NCBI RefSeq assembly: GCF_003122385.1
Contig: NZ_CP029255.1
Span: 620,001-684,000 of the forward strand
Source of the DNA: Flavobacterium crocinum
Lineage (GTDB): Bacteria; Bacteroidota; Bacteroidia; Flavobacteriales; Flavobacteriaceae
DNA: 64,000 nt
Reading direction: 5' to 3'
Shown piece by piece: positions 43,064 through 51,187 of the stretch. The position numbers were made by a program, and so were the translations under genes. Within the stretch, counting starts at the first letter, position 1; every line of letters begins with the position of its first letter. The notes under the pieces are model-generated. The model searched no databases. It was not told the origin of the DNA and saw nothing but the letters and a program-made list of their open reading frames with translations.

Positions 43064-43071
43064 TAATTTTG
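43064..43071 (+). promoter_or_regulatory. -7 element TAATTTTG for ribE
   Basis: Fits TAnnTTTG, 29 bases upstream of the ribE ATG. It overlaps the opposite promoter region of pdxA, so the two genes share a 57-bp control region. No FMN riboswitch-like structure is present. Confidence 0.5.
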
Positions 43072-43076
43072 ATGTG

Positions 43077-43084
43077 CAAATTTA
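43077..43084 (-). promoter_or_regulatory. -7 element TAAATTTG for pdxA
   Basis: Minus strand TAAATTTG, 33 bases before the pdxA ATG. A TTG is found 14 bases upstream of it, shorter than the usual 17-23 spacing. Confidence 0.5.
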
Positions 43085-43100
43085 GTAAAATAAAACCACA

Positions 43101-43691
43101 ATGTTCACAGGAATTATAGAAACACTCGGCAGGATTCACGAAATTCAGAAAGATCAAAACAATCTTCACATAACAGTTGACTCTTCCATAACTCACGAAT
43201 TAAAAATAGATCAAAGCGTTTCGCATAACGGAATCTGCCTTACAGTAGTAGCTATTAAAGATTCTCTTTATACCGTAACAGCAATTGACGAAACCATTTC
43301 AAAAACCAATATTGGCGATTGGCAAGTGGGCGACATCGTTAATTTAGAAAGAGGAATGAAATTGGGTGATCGTCTCGACGGACATATTGTACAAGGTCAC
43401 GTAGACCAAACCGGAACCTGCATTAAAATCGAAGAAGCAAACGGAAGCTGGAATTACACTTTTGAATACGATAAAAACCTAAACAATATTACTATTGAAA
43501 AAGGTTCAATCACAGTAAACGGAGTAAGCTTAACAGTTGTCAATTCTAAAACAAATGAATTTAGTGTTTCGATTATTCCTTATACTTTCGAACACACTAA
43601 TTTTAAAGATTTTAAAGTTGGAACAAAAATCAACCTTGAATTCGATGTAGTAGGAAAATACATTTCGAGACTTTATTCAATAAACAAATAA
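43101..43691 (+). CDS. ribE: Riboflavin synthase (alpha subunit)
   Basis: Dismutation of two 6,7-dimethyl-8-ribityllumazines to riboflavin. 196 residues in two homologous lumazine-binding halves. Start MFTGIIETLGRIHEIQ is canonical; SHNGICLTVV in the first half is matched by TVNGVSLTVV in the second, and GHIVQGHVDQTG is the conserved binding loop. The ribBH/ribD partners are not in the window. Terminates at a bidirectional hairpin. Confidence 0.95.
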   Translation: MFTGIIETLGRIHEIQKDQNNLHITVDSSITHELKIDQSVSHNGICLTVVAIKDSLYTVTAIDETISKTNIGDWQVGDIVNLERGMKLGDRLDGHIVQGHVDQTGTCIKIEEANGSWNYTFEYDKNLNNITIEKGSITVNGVSLTVVNSKTNEFSVSIIPYTFEHTNFKDFKVGTKINLEFDVVGKYISRLYSINK

Positions 43692-43705
43692 GTTCTCTTA
43701 TCTCC

Positions 43706-43741
43706 ATAAAAAAAGCTTCAAATTAATTTGAAGCTTTTTTT
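43706..43741. terminator. Bidirectional terminator
   Basis: AAAAAAAGCTTCAAATT and AATTTGAAGCTTTTTTT form a perfect palindrome with A and T tracts on both sides. It overlaps the last codons and stop of the minus-strand gene at 43723. Confidence 0.85.
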
Positions 43742-44019
43742 GTTTGGTTTCTATAGATTACGGCAGCTCCTAAAGCTAAACCGCCAATTAACAATATCGT
43801 AATATTTTGATCGATTGGCATATCTGGCCATCCCTCTTGCCCCTCTCCTTCAGGATCACCTTCATCATCATTTTCATTTTCTGTACCTTCAACACTCTGA
43901 ACACTTGCACTACGAGCCGTAAATTTTCCAGGCGGCGGTGGTGTAGGCGTAGCAGATGCGACAGATATATTTAATAGTATTACTACAAATGCTAAAAATG
44001 GGGCTTTTAGATTCTTCAT
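43723..44019 (-). CDS. Small secreted protein with PID-CTERM-like sorting tail
   Basis: 98 residues. Signal peptide about residues 1-23 (LKAPFLAFVVILLNISVASA), a Pro-rich and acidic low-complexity middle (TPTPPPPGKF, then ENDDEGDPEGEGQEGW), and a C-terminal tripartite signal: MPIDQN, a hydrophobic stretch ITILLIGGLALGAAVIY, and basic RNQTKK. This form matches, from memory, the PID-CTERM sorting domain of Flavobacteria, processed by an exosortase-like enzyme. No exosortase gene is in the window. Confidence 0.7.
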   Translation of the reverse strand: MKNLKAPFLAFVVILLNISVASATPTPPPPGKFTARSASVQSVEGTENENDDEGDPEGEGQEGWPDMPIDQNITILLIGGLALGAAVIYRNQTKKASN

Positions 44020-44421
44020 AAATTCTAATTGTTTATAATAGCAGGCTTATAATTATTTAACAAAGTTTCTTAATAGGAATTTCGCACAAATACTATTTTA
44101 CCTGCAAAATCTTGGACAAAAGTATAAGTTTTTTAAAGAAAAGCAACTTTTAAAACAAAAAACATCTCACAAATTTTAACAGTTATTTTACGGAATCACG
44201 TAATCCCTTTTAAAAAACGTTGTAGCACATAAAAACCTCATTTTCAAAATACTTTATATCCGCTACAACATTATAAGAATTTCCTGATTTTCAAAAACCT
44301 TTTACTTTTTTAAACAAAATTCCCAATCTATTCATGAATTACGAAATAAAGCAAAGTATGGATTTATCCAAAACAAAAAAACCTCTACATTTCTGTAAAG
44401 GTTTTCTATTTTCTAAAGAAG
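44020..44421. other. 402-bp AT-rich gap
   Basis: No reading frame, repeat or tRNA-like fold that I can support. It separates the PID-CTERM-like gene from the CAU tRNA. Confidence 0.5.
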
Positions 44422-44495
44422 TGGTCCCACCTGGGCTCGAACCAGGGACCACCTGATTATGAGTCAGGTGCTCTAACCAGCTGAGCTATAGGACC
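44422..44495 (-). tRNA. tRNA with CAU anticodon (elongator Met or Ile2)
   Basis: 74-nt cloverleaf on the minus strand: acceptor GGTCCTA/TGGGACC, D arm AGCTCAGCTGGTTAGAGC, anticodon stem CCTGA/TCAGG with loop CTCATAA, T arm CCTGG-TTCGAGC-CCAGG, discriminator A. CCA not encoded. Not the initiator: its acceptor starts with a G-C pair and there are no three G-C pairs in the anticodon stem. Whether it is Met or Ile2 (lysidine) depends on identity elements that I cannot settle. Confidence 0.93.
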
Positions 44496-44641
44496 GGTTT
44501 AGAGGATGCAATATTACTACTATTTTTCATTCACTCCAAATATTTTAAGACATCATTTGAATTTAATTTGAAATCTTTTATTGAATTTCAAAAACGAAAT
44601 TGATTTTCAACGCATTATTCAAAATCTAAATTTAGATTTTT

Positions 44642-45046
44642 TTATTTTATTTCCTGACAAAGCTCTACCAAAACGCCATTTGTATTCTTTGGATGCAGAA
44701 AAACGACCAATTTATTGTCGGCTCCTTTCTTCGGAACTTCATTTATCAGCACAAAACCTTCCTTTTTTAATCGGGAAATTTCTGATTCAATATCGTCAAC
44801 ATCAAAAGCAATGTGGTGAATTCCTTCTCCTTTTTTTTCTAAAAATTTCGCAATCGGACTTTCCGGATTGGTTGCTACCAAAAGTTCAATCTTATTATTT
44901 CCGGTTTGAAAAAAAGAAGTAAGCACGCCTTCGCTTTCTACCGCTTCCATTTTATAAGACGGAACGCCGAGCATCTTCTCAAATAAAATATTGGCATCCT
45001 CTATATTTTTTACCGCGATTCCGATATGTTCTATCTTATTTACCAT
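44642..45046 (-). CDS. mce: Methylmalonyl-CoA epimerase
   Basis: Interconverts (R)- and (S)-methylmalonyl-CoA in propionate/methylmalonyl metabolism. 134 residues, VOC fold. The start KIEHIGIAVKNIEDANILFE and the metal-binding EGIHHIAFDVDDIE with ELLVATNPESP are family typical; the last ligand Glu is in GVLVELCQE. The mutase genes are not in the window. Ten bases after the gene at 45057-47414, same strand. Confidence 0.93.
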   Translation of the reverse strand: MVNKIEHIGIAVKNIEDANILFEKMLGVPSYKMEAVESEGVLTSFFQTGNNKIELLVATNPESPIAKFLEKKGEGIHHIAFDVDDIESEISRLKKEGFVLINEVPKKGADNKLVVFLHPKNTNGVLVELCQEIK

Positions 45047-45056
45047 TGTTTCAAAT

Positions 45057-47414
45057 TTATTGATTTACATAAGTATTGAAATAACCGCATTCGGCAATTA
45101 CATCCTGATAATATTTTGTATCTGAATAATCTTTTCTCAAAGCTTTGAATGAATTCCATGCTATAAAATTAACTTTATCATCCTGAATTTCCCAATAACT
45201 ATTGATGGCGCTGTATTTTTTATTGTAATAGTCATTTCGTTCGCATTTTGAAATCAGATACAAACATTTTGCTTTTTGCTCTTTGTTTGAAGCCGCTTCA
45301 AAAGCTTTTTGATAATACATTTTCGAAACCGAATTATTGGTAATCATTTCTTTCATCGAATCTCTAAACGAATAAGGACTTGATCCGTAACCTACAATAC
45401 TAATTTCATAAAAAGTTCTTCCGTTACCGAAATGAGAAATATTATAGAAAGCATTTCCCAACAAAAGACTGTTCGCATAAACATCTTCCTTCTGCGCCAA
45501 TTTATCCTGCATTTCTTTAATTGTAGTCAGAAAATCCATAAACGTATACTTTCTTTTCTGATATGCCGCATGTTCACAATCATGACAGTCTTTTATATTT
45601 CCATTAAACGGATTTCCTAAAAACTTATAATACTGAACAGAATCTGCCTGCTTCATAAATTCGATTGCCTCCGGAATTTTATTTTTAAAAGTAGCCTGAA
45701 CTGCCTGAAAATTATTAATATCTTTTAATTTCAAACTATAAATTCCAGCACCTATTTTTTCAATTTCAGATTTATTTGACTTCGCCAAAAATGATTTAAT
45801 TCCTAATAAATTTTTCTCATCATCATAAAAAGCATTCCCATCATTCCAATAACTGTAACGTGATTCTCCAAAAATCTCAGCCATTACAGGATTTCCTTTT
45901 TCTCTGTAAAGAGTTGACACATAATTTCTGCTCCATGAAGAAGCATTCTGATAACGGAATTCCTGTCCTTTATAATTTTTAGGAAGTTCAAAATACAGCC
46001 AGTTCAAATCGGACAGGATTGTTTTTTCATTTTTATCCGTAAGCTTATCTATTTTGCTCAAATTATTTACAAAACGCAATAAACGAAGCTGCATTCCGGC
46101 TAATTCAGTTTTAGGCAGCGTTTTTACAGCTTTATCAAAATTCTTATCGGCATTAGCATAATCTCCTTTTAAAGTTTGCAGATATCCTAAAGACAAATCC
46201 CACAAATAAGGTCGGTCTGTGTTTCCGGCTGCAGAAATTTTAGCAATTAAATCCAATGCACTTTTATCTACAACAACCTGATTTTGCGTTTTATTTTCTG
46301 CAACACTCATTGGTCTTCTCGGCTGATTTTCTCCTCCATCCTTCTGAAATGAATTGTTCATTTTTTGTTCCAGCGAATTTACCAAACGTGTTGCCAGATA
46401 GTTTAAATGCTCACTTTTAGGATCTAATTCGTAAATCTTTTCAATTGCCTGTTTTTCATCTTTATAATAACCATGAATTGCCCAAAGTGCAGCCTTCTCT
46501 TTATTATTTTTAGCCATTGTTAAAGCTTTGGCCCAATCTGTTTCATTTTTTGGACGGAAGCTGTAAGCCGTAACAACTCTTAATTCCGGACATTTATCAA
46601 AAACCTGCGCATACAGATAATTAGAAACTGCATATTTTTTCTGTTTAAAATTGATTCCCGCTACATAAGCCAAAGCTCGATAATACAAAGTATTTTTAGC
46701 AACAGAACTTTCTGTTTTATTAAAAAAGTCAATTGCTTTTTGTTTGTCATTACTATAAAAACGGGCTTTCATGGTTAAAAACCAATATCTGTTTTTCAGG
46801 AAAGGATCAGACAATGTATTGTAAACATTTTCGATTGACTGAATCATTTTCGCATCATTAAACGTTTTTTCCACAACCGGATCATAACTCCAATAATCCT
46901 GACCAATAGAAACTGTTTCTATTTTTTGAGCCAAATACAAAAACTCGACAAAGTTTTTAATTTTATCGTCTTTCAAATTGATCTTTCTCCCCCATTTCAA
47001 AGAACTCTTATTGTCTTTTTTCGTTTTATAAAACACATGGAGATCTGTTATCTCTTCTTTATTTTTGATCGTATTTTTATCATCTGAATAATAACTCGGA
47101 CGCTCATCTCCAATTAAGAAATAATTCACCGTCGTTGTATCCGCTTTTCCTTTAAGATAATCTGCCCAATCTGATTTTATGTTTTTATTAAAACGGGAAT
47201 TATGCTGAGTGTCAAAACCAATTCCATAAAAGATGCCACCGGAAAGAAAAAGAGGCGAATAGGACTTATCAGCAAAAGTTTCAGGCGTAAAATTTGAATT
47301 GTAGCCAAAGAAATCCCAGTCGTCACCGCCGGCGCAAGCATAAATAATTCCGTATATCGAAAGTAAGGCAAGGCTAAAACTTAGAAATAACTTGTTCAAA
47401 AATATTCTTTTCAT
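45057..47414 (-). CDS. Large envelope protein with TPR-like helical repeats
   Basis: 785 residues, not recognised. N-terminal lipoprotein-like signal LFLSFSLALLSIYGIIYAC (Cys about residue 27), then the block GGDDWDFFGYNSNFTPETF. Long helical body with TPR-like units, such as YFNTYV at the C-terminus and LALAYVAG, NYLYAQVFDKCPELR in the middle. It is probably on the outer membrane or in the periplasm. It overlaps the preceding gene 47374-48378 by 41 bases, so the two are translationally coupled. Function unknown. Confidence 0.65.
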   Translation of the reverse strand: MKRIFLNKLFLSFSLALLSIYGIIYACAGGDDWDFFGYNSNFTPETFADKSYSPLFLSGGIFYGIGFDTQHNSRFNKNIKSDWADYLKGKADTTTVNYFLIGDERPSYYSDDKNTIKNKEEITDLHVFYKTKKDNKSSLKWGRKINLKDDKIKNFVEFLYLAQKIETVSIGQDYWSYDPVVEKTFNDAKMIQSIENVYNTLSDPFLKNRYWFLTMKARFYSNDKQKAIDFFNKTESSVAKNTLYYRALAYVAGINFKQKKYAVSNYLYAQVFDKCPELRVVTAYSFRPKNETDWAKALTMAKNNKEKAALWAIHGYYKDEKQAIEKIYELDPKSEHLNYLATRLVNSLEQKMNNSFQKDGGENQPRRPMSVAENKTQNQVVVDKSALDLIAKISAAGNTDRPYLWDLSLGYLQTLKGDYANADKNFDKAVKTLPKTELAGMQLRLLRFVNNLSKIDKLTDKNEKTILSDLNWLYFELPKNYKGQEFRYQNASSWSRNYVSTLYREKGNPVMAEIFGESRYSYWNDGNAFYDDEKNLLGIKSFLAKSNKSEIEKIGAGIYSLKLKDINNFQAVQATFKNKIPEAIEFMKQADSVQYYKFLGNPFNGNIKDCHDCEHAAYQKRKYTFMDFLTTIKEMQDKLAQKEDVYANSLLLGNAFYNISHFGNGRTFYEISIVGYGSSPYSFRDSMKEMITNNSVSKMYYQKAFEAASNKEQKAKCLYLISKCERNDYYNKKYSAINSYWEIQDDKVNFIAWNSFKALRKDYSDTKYYQDVIAECGYFNTYVNQ

Positions 47415-48378
47415 AATGGTTTAAATTGAATTCGTCTAAATCGTAAAATATAATTTCGTTTGGTTTTTCAGGCAGATTTTCATCCAAATCTTCTGCCATT
47501 TCTTTTAAATCTTCTGGTGTTATTTCTTCTATTTTCAAAAGATCATTTTCTTCATAGAAAATTCCGTTTTTATAATTGGATTTTTTAACTCTAAAAAAAA
47601 TAGAATGTGTTTTTTTAAAATTTGAATCTTGAAGTAATTCTTTTGCATTCATTTTAGAGCGAAGCCCAATTACTTTATTATTTCTAATATGAACTCCCCA
47701 GGAATAAATTGGCAAAGCAAAATCCAGATGCAATGGATATTTTTTTAAACTGCTCAGATATTTTGAAGCGACTTTTTGATCATAAATAGAATTCAAAGAA
47801 TCCGCGGCAATCGATCCCATATTATAATACATTAAAACTCCCGAATCGACATTTGGGATTTTGGTCTTCCTGAAATACTTAACCTGGTGCAGTCGAATTG
47901 TGGCAGAAAGTTTTTTCTTCGAAAGTTTCTTAAAAGCCTCTACAAATCTCAAATAGTTTTCTTTGCTTTTTAGAGTCCAGTCACAATCAATTTGAATTTC
48001 CTGACATGCAATTTTATTCTTGGAATTGATTTGCTCTATAAACCCAAAAGTTTTTTCTGCCAGATTATTTACATCCAGATGCGGTTCAAGCATTACTTTA
48101 TTCTGAATAAAAACCACAGGAACAATTGTAAACTCTTTTGGACTTTCATTAAATCGAACGGGACTAATCGGAATTGGCTGTTTTGTTTCCGGATGAAGTC
48201 CGATATCAAAATACCGTACATAAAGTTTCCGGACGTTATTATCTTGCAAAACTTCTTTTTCAATTTCAGAAAATTTGAAGATTGTTTTCCAGTAATAAAA
48301 TGAAACTACCGGTTTTTCCTTTTCACTGCAAGACAATAGCAAAAAGAAAAAGAGAACAAGAGAAAATCGTTTTAACAA
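47374..48378 (-). CDS. Lipoprotein with TIM-barrel-like (glycoside-hydrolase-like) domain
   Basis: 334 residues. Lipoprotein signal peptide LVLFFFLLLSCSEKEK (Cys about residue 17). The body fits a TIM-barrel pattern: VRKLYVRYFDIGLHPETKQP, IACQEIQIDCDWTLKSKENY, LSATIRLHQVKYFRK, GVLMYYNMGS and LDFALPIYSWGVHIRN. The DCDW and YYNMG strand ends look like a glycoside-hydrolase active-site face, but no catalytic assignment is safe. Pairs with the downstream large helical protein. Confidence 0.65.
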   Translation of the reverse strand: MLKRFSLVLFFFLLLSCSEKEKPVVSFYYWKTIFKFSEIEKEVLQDNNVRKLYVRYFDIGLHPETKQPIPISPVRFNESPKEFTIVPVVFIQNKVMLEPHLDVNNLAEKTFGFIEQINSKNKIACQEIQIDCDWTLKSKENYLRFVEAFKKLSKKKLSATIRLHQVKYFRKTKIPNVDSGVLMYYNMGSIAADSLNSIYDQKVASKYLSSLKKYPLHLDFALPIYSWGVHIRNNKVIGLRSKMNAKELLQDSNFKKTHSIFFRVKKSNYKNGIFYEENDLLKIEEITPEDLKEMAEDLDENLPEKPNEIIFYDLDEFNLNHYEKNIFEQVISKF

Positions 48379-48551
48379 AACCTAAAAAATTACATTTGAA
48401 ATCAAAAGTAAGAAATTATGGCTTTTTAAAACATTGAAAACCTAAAAAATAATGAAGAAATACAAAAGTCTAAAATCCTAATAAATGACTAAAAAATTTC
48501 AATTAAAGCAAATATAATCGTTATTTTGTGCAATCAAATTGAAAAACCGTT

Positions 48552-50240
48552 ATGTTGAAAAACGCTCTGAAATACATTTCATTTATAATTCTAATCTCAA
48601 TGATAGGCTGCGCTAAAAGAGGCAGTATTACAGGAGGTTTAAAAGACACACTTGCTCCGGTTTTGGTATCAAGCTATCCTAAAAACTACAGTACAAACTT
48701 TAAAGGAAATACCATCACTTTAAATTTTGACGAATATATCAAACTGAAAAACACCAATAAACAGTTAATTATTTCTCCGCCATTTAAAAACGAGCCAATA
48801 ATTACACCTACATCAGTTAGTAAATTTATAAAAATTGAAATCCGCGATACTTTATTACCCAATACTACTTATAGTTTAAATTTTGGACAAGCAATTCAGG
48901 ACAACAATGAAGGAAATGCATTAAACCAGTTTAAATATGTATTTTCTACAGGACCTTATATCGACTCGCTTAAACTAAACGGAAAGATTAAAGATTCGTA
49001 TGAAAAATACGTAGACAACTTTGTTTCGGTAATGCTTTATGAAGTCAACGATAAGTTTAAAGATTCTGTTATCTATAAAGAATTCCCTCGTTACATTACG
49101 AATACTCTGGACAGTATGAGAACTTTCCAGTTTGAGAATTTAAAAGAAGGCAAATATCTTTTGGTAGCTTTAAAAGACAAAGGAGGCAACAATAAATTCA
49201 ATCCTAAAGACGATAAAATCGGATTCTTAAAACATTATATTACGATTCCAACGGATACGGTTTACGAATTAGAATTATTTAAAGAGGTATTACCTTTAAA
49301 AACTTTCAAACCAATTCAGGCTTCCGGAAACCGATTGTTATTGCCCTATGAAGGAAAACAAAACTTCAAAAAAGAAAGACCTAAAATTGTTCTTAAAAAC
49401 GGAAACGAGGTTTTGGAAACTATCGTAACGCAATTTCCTAAAAAAGATTCACTTCAGGTTTGGTTTCAACCTTTAAAAGTCGACTCGTTGTCAATGGAAG
49501 TTTCAAAGGATAACTACGACAAAAAATTTTCTTTTAAAATTAAAGCACTGAAAAAAGATACTCTAAACATCAAGGCAGTACAAAACGGTCAGATCAATTT
49601 TAGAGAACGTTTTACGCTGGAAACCGAAACGCCTTTGGTAAAATTCGATAAATCTAAAATTACATTACTCAAAAAAGACTCTACAGCTGTAGATTTTACA
49701 ACAGAATATGATGAGTTTGACCAAAAACTATATGTTGATTTTGAGAAAAAACCTTTAGAGAAATACAATTTTACTTTCCTTCCAGGTGCTTTGACTGATT
49801 TTTACGAAAAAACAAACGATACATTGTCATACAAATTAACTACCAAGGAATTTGAAGATTATGGAAATTTAATTTTGAATTTACGCAATGTAAAACGTTT
49901 CCCGATTATTGTGGAAATAACCAACAAAAAAGGAGACAACGTACTGGCCAGTGCTTATTCTGAAGGCGAAACCAAAATATCCTTTAATTTACTGGTTCCC
50001 GAAGAATTTACAATTCGTGTGATTTATGATGACAACAAAAACAAAGTCTATGATACCGGAAGTTTCTTAAAGAAAACCTACTCTGAGGAAGTCTATTATT
50101 TTCAAAAAGGCATAGATGTCCGGTCTAACTGGGATGTAGATGAAACACTTGATTTAAGCATACCGTTTAATCCGGAAGTCGAGAAAAAAGAAGATATTAA
50201 AAAGCAAAAACAAGCCGAAAAGAAACGGAAAGCCTTTTAA
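48552..50240 (+). CDS. Ig-like domain lipoprotein
   Basis: 562 residues. Lipoprotein signal peptide LKYISFIILISMIGC (Cys about residue 20). The N-terminal domain (LAPVLVSSYPKNYSTNFKGN, ITLNFDEYIKLKN, NTTYSLNFGQAIQDNNEGN) is a bacterial Ig-like (Big_5) domain. The rest is beta-rich with a C-terminal Lys-rich tail. In Bacteroidetes such proteins are cell-envelope proteins of unknown role. Convergent with the nitrilase-family gene; the stop codons overlap by four bases. Confidence 0.75.
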   Translation: MLKNALKYISFIILISMIGCAKRGSITGGLKDTLAPVLVSSYPKNYSTNFKGNTITLNFDEYIKLKNTNKQLIISPPFKNEPIITPTSVSKFIKIEIRDTLLPNTTYSLNFGQAIQDNNEGNALNQFKYVFSTGPYIDSLKLNGKIKDSYEKYVDNFVSVMLYEVNDKFKDSVIYKEFPRYITNTLDSMRTFQFENLKEGKYLLVALKDKGGNNKFNPKDDKIGFLKHYITIPTDTVYELELFKEVLPLKTFKPIQASGNRLLLPYEGKQNFKKERPKIVLKNGNEVLETIVTQFPKKDSLQVWFQPLKVDSLSMEVSKDNYDKKFSFKIKALKKDTLNIKAVQNGQINFRERFTLETETPLVKFDKSKITLLKKDSTAVDFTTEYDEFDQKLYVDFEKKPLEKYNFTFLPGALTDFYEKTNDTLSYKLTTKEFEDYGNLILNLRNVKRFPIIVEITNKKGDNVLASAYSEGETKISFNLLVPEEFTIRVIYDDNKNKVYDTGSFLKKTYSEEVYYFQKGIDVRSNWDVDETLDLSIPFNPEVEKKEDIKKQKQAEKKRKAF

Positions 50241-51004
50241 AACTTAAGTTCAAATTGGTCTCTGTCTCCAAGAAAATTCAATTTTCTACGAGTTTCCAAC
50301 ATAATATTTCTATCCAATTCAGCCACAAAAACACCTTCTGTTTCTTGTGGCTTTATTATATAATTGCCCAAAAAATCGATTAATTGAGAATGTCCGTTAT
50401 GCTCAAAATCATTATCATCAAAGCCAACTCTGTTAACTCCGGCAACATAACATAAATTTTCTATTGCACGAGCACTTAACAAAGTATCCCAGGCATTGGT
50501 GCGAACTTTCGGCCAATTGGCAACGTACAAAAGCAGATCGTAATTTTCTACATTTCTTGCAAAAACCGGAAATCGCAGATCATAACAAATCTGCAAACAG
50601 ATTTTCCAGTCCAGATAATCTACAATTACTTTCTGAGTTCCGGGAGTATAAAACTGATCTTCTCCTGCCAGCGAAAACAAATGTCGTTTGTCGTAATATT
50701 GAAAATCCCCTGACGGAAACACAAAAAACATTCGATTAAAAAATACGCCGTTTTCAGTTATAATGACACTTCCCGTTATGGCTGCATTTTTCTGCCTTGC
50801 TTTCCATTTCATCCATTCTAAAGTTTCTCCCTGCATCGTTTCTGCAACATCAGAAGCATTCATTGTAAATCCTGTAGAAAACATTTCCGGAAGTACGATC
50901 AAATTGATTTCAGAATCGATTTCATTAATTTTTGAATCGAAATTTTCCCTGTTTGCAGCAGCATTCTCCCAAACAAGATCGGATTGGATTAAAGCAATTT
51001 TCAT
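50237..51004 (-). CDS. Nitrilase-superfamily amidohydrolase (omega-amidase type)
   Basis: 255 residues. Carbon-nitrogen hydrolase with the Glu-Lys-Cys triad: Glu in IVLPEMFSTG, Lys in YDKRHLFS and Cys in LQICYDLRFPVFARN. The closest known type is the omega-amidase YafV/Nit2 group, which acts on alpha-ketoglutaramate; that is a family guess. ATG 51004 gives MKIALIQSDLVWEN, the usual start; the frame extends 12 codons further. Confidence 0.88.
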   Translation of the reverse strand: MKIALIQSDLVWENAAANRENFDSKINEIDSEINLIVLPEMFSTGFTMNASDVAETMQGETLEWMKWKARQKNAAITGSVIITENGVFFNRMFFVFPSGDFQYYDKRHLFSLAGEDQFYTPGTQKVIVDYLDWKICLQICYDLRFPVFARNVENYDLLLYVANWPKVRTNAWDTLLSARAIENLCYVAGVNRVGFDDNDFEHNGHSQLIDFLGNYIIKPQETEGVFVAELDRNIMLETRRKLNFLGDRDQFELKF

Positions 51005-51080
51005 TTCGTCGTATTTTTCTATAAAGGTAGAAAACATCAACGAGTTCTTTATTTACAAGTCAATATTTTTAACATTATCA

Positions 51081-51117
51081 TTGCAAAAAAAACGCAGTTT
51101 TTGCAAAAAAAATGCGA
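51081..51117. promoter_or_regulatory. Pair of 17-base direct repeats, candidate operator
   Basis: TTGCAAAAAAAACGCA at 51081 and TTGCAAAAAAAATGCG at 51101 are spaced by 20 bp, about two helix turns, and lie upstream of the GntP permease. A DeoR regulator is encoded in the cluster, so it is a natural candidate ligand. Confidence 0.45.
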
Positions 51118-51134
51118 AGTGTAAAAATATTTTA

Positions 51135-51142
51135 TATATTTG
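51135..51142 (+). promoter_or_regulatory. -7 element TATATTTG for the permease operon
   Basis: Fits TAnnTTTG, 45 bases before the permease ATG and just after the direct repeats at 51081-51117. An operator there would cover the -33 region. Confidence 0.5.
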
Positions 51143-51187
51143 AAATTCCAACCACAATTATAACTAACTAAAATACAACCACAAACC

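Noticed and set aside
43044..43100. FMN riboswitch before ribE
   Set aside because: The divergent region is only 57 bp, too short for the ~100-base RFN element, and no such conserved stems are seen.
43044..43196. 51-residue N-terminal extension of PdxA
   Set aside because: It overlaps the start of ribE and its promoter, and lacks similarity to the PdxA start, which is at 43043.
44581..44922. Plus-strand open frame of 113 residues
   Set aside because: Antisense of mce, with no recognisable domain.
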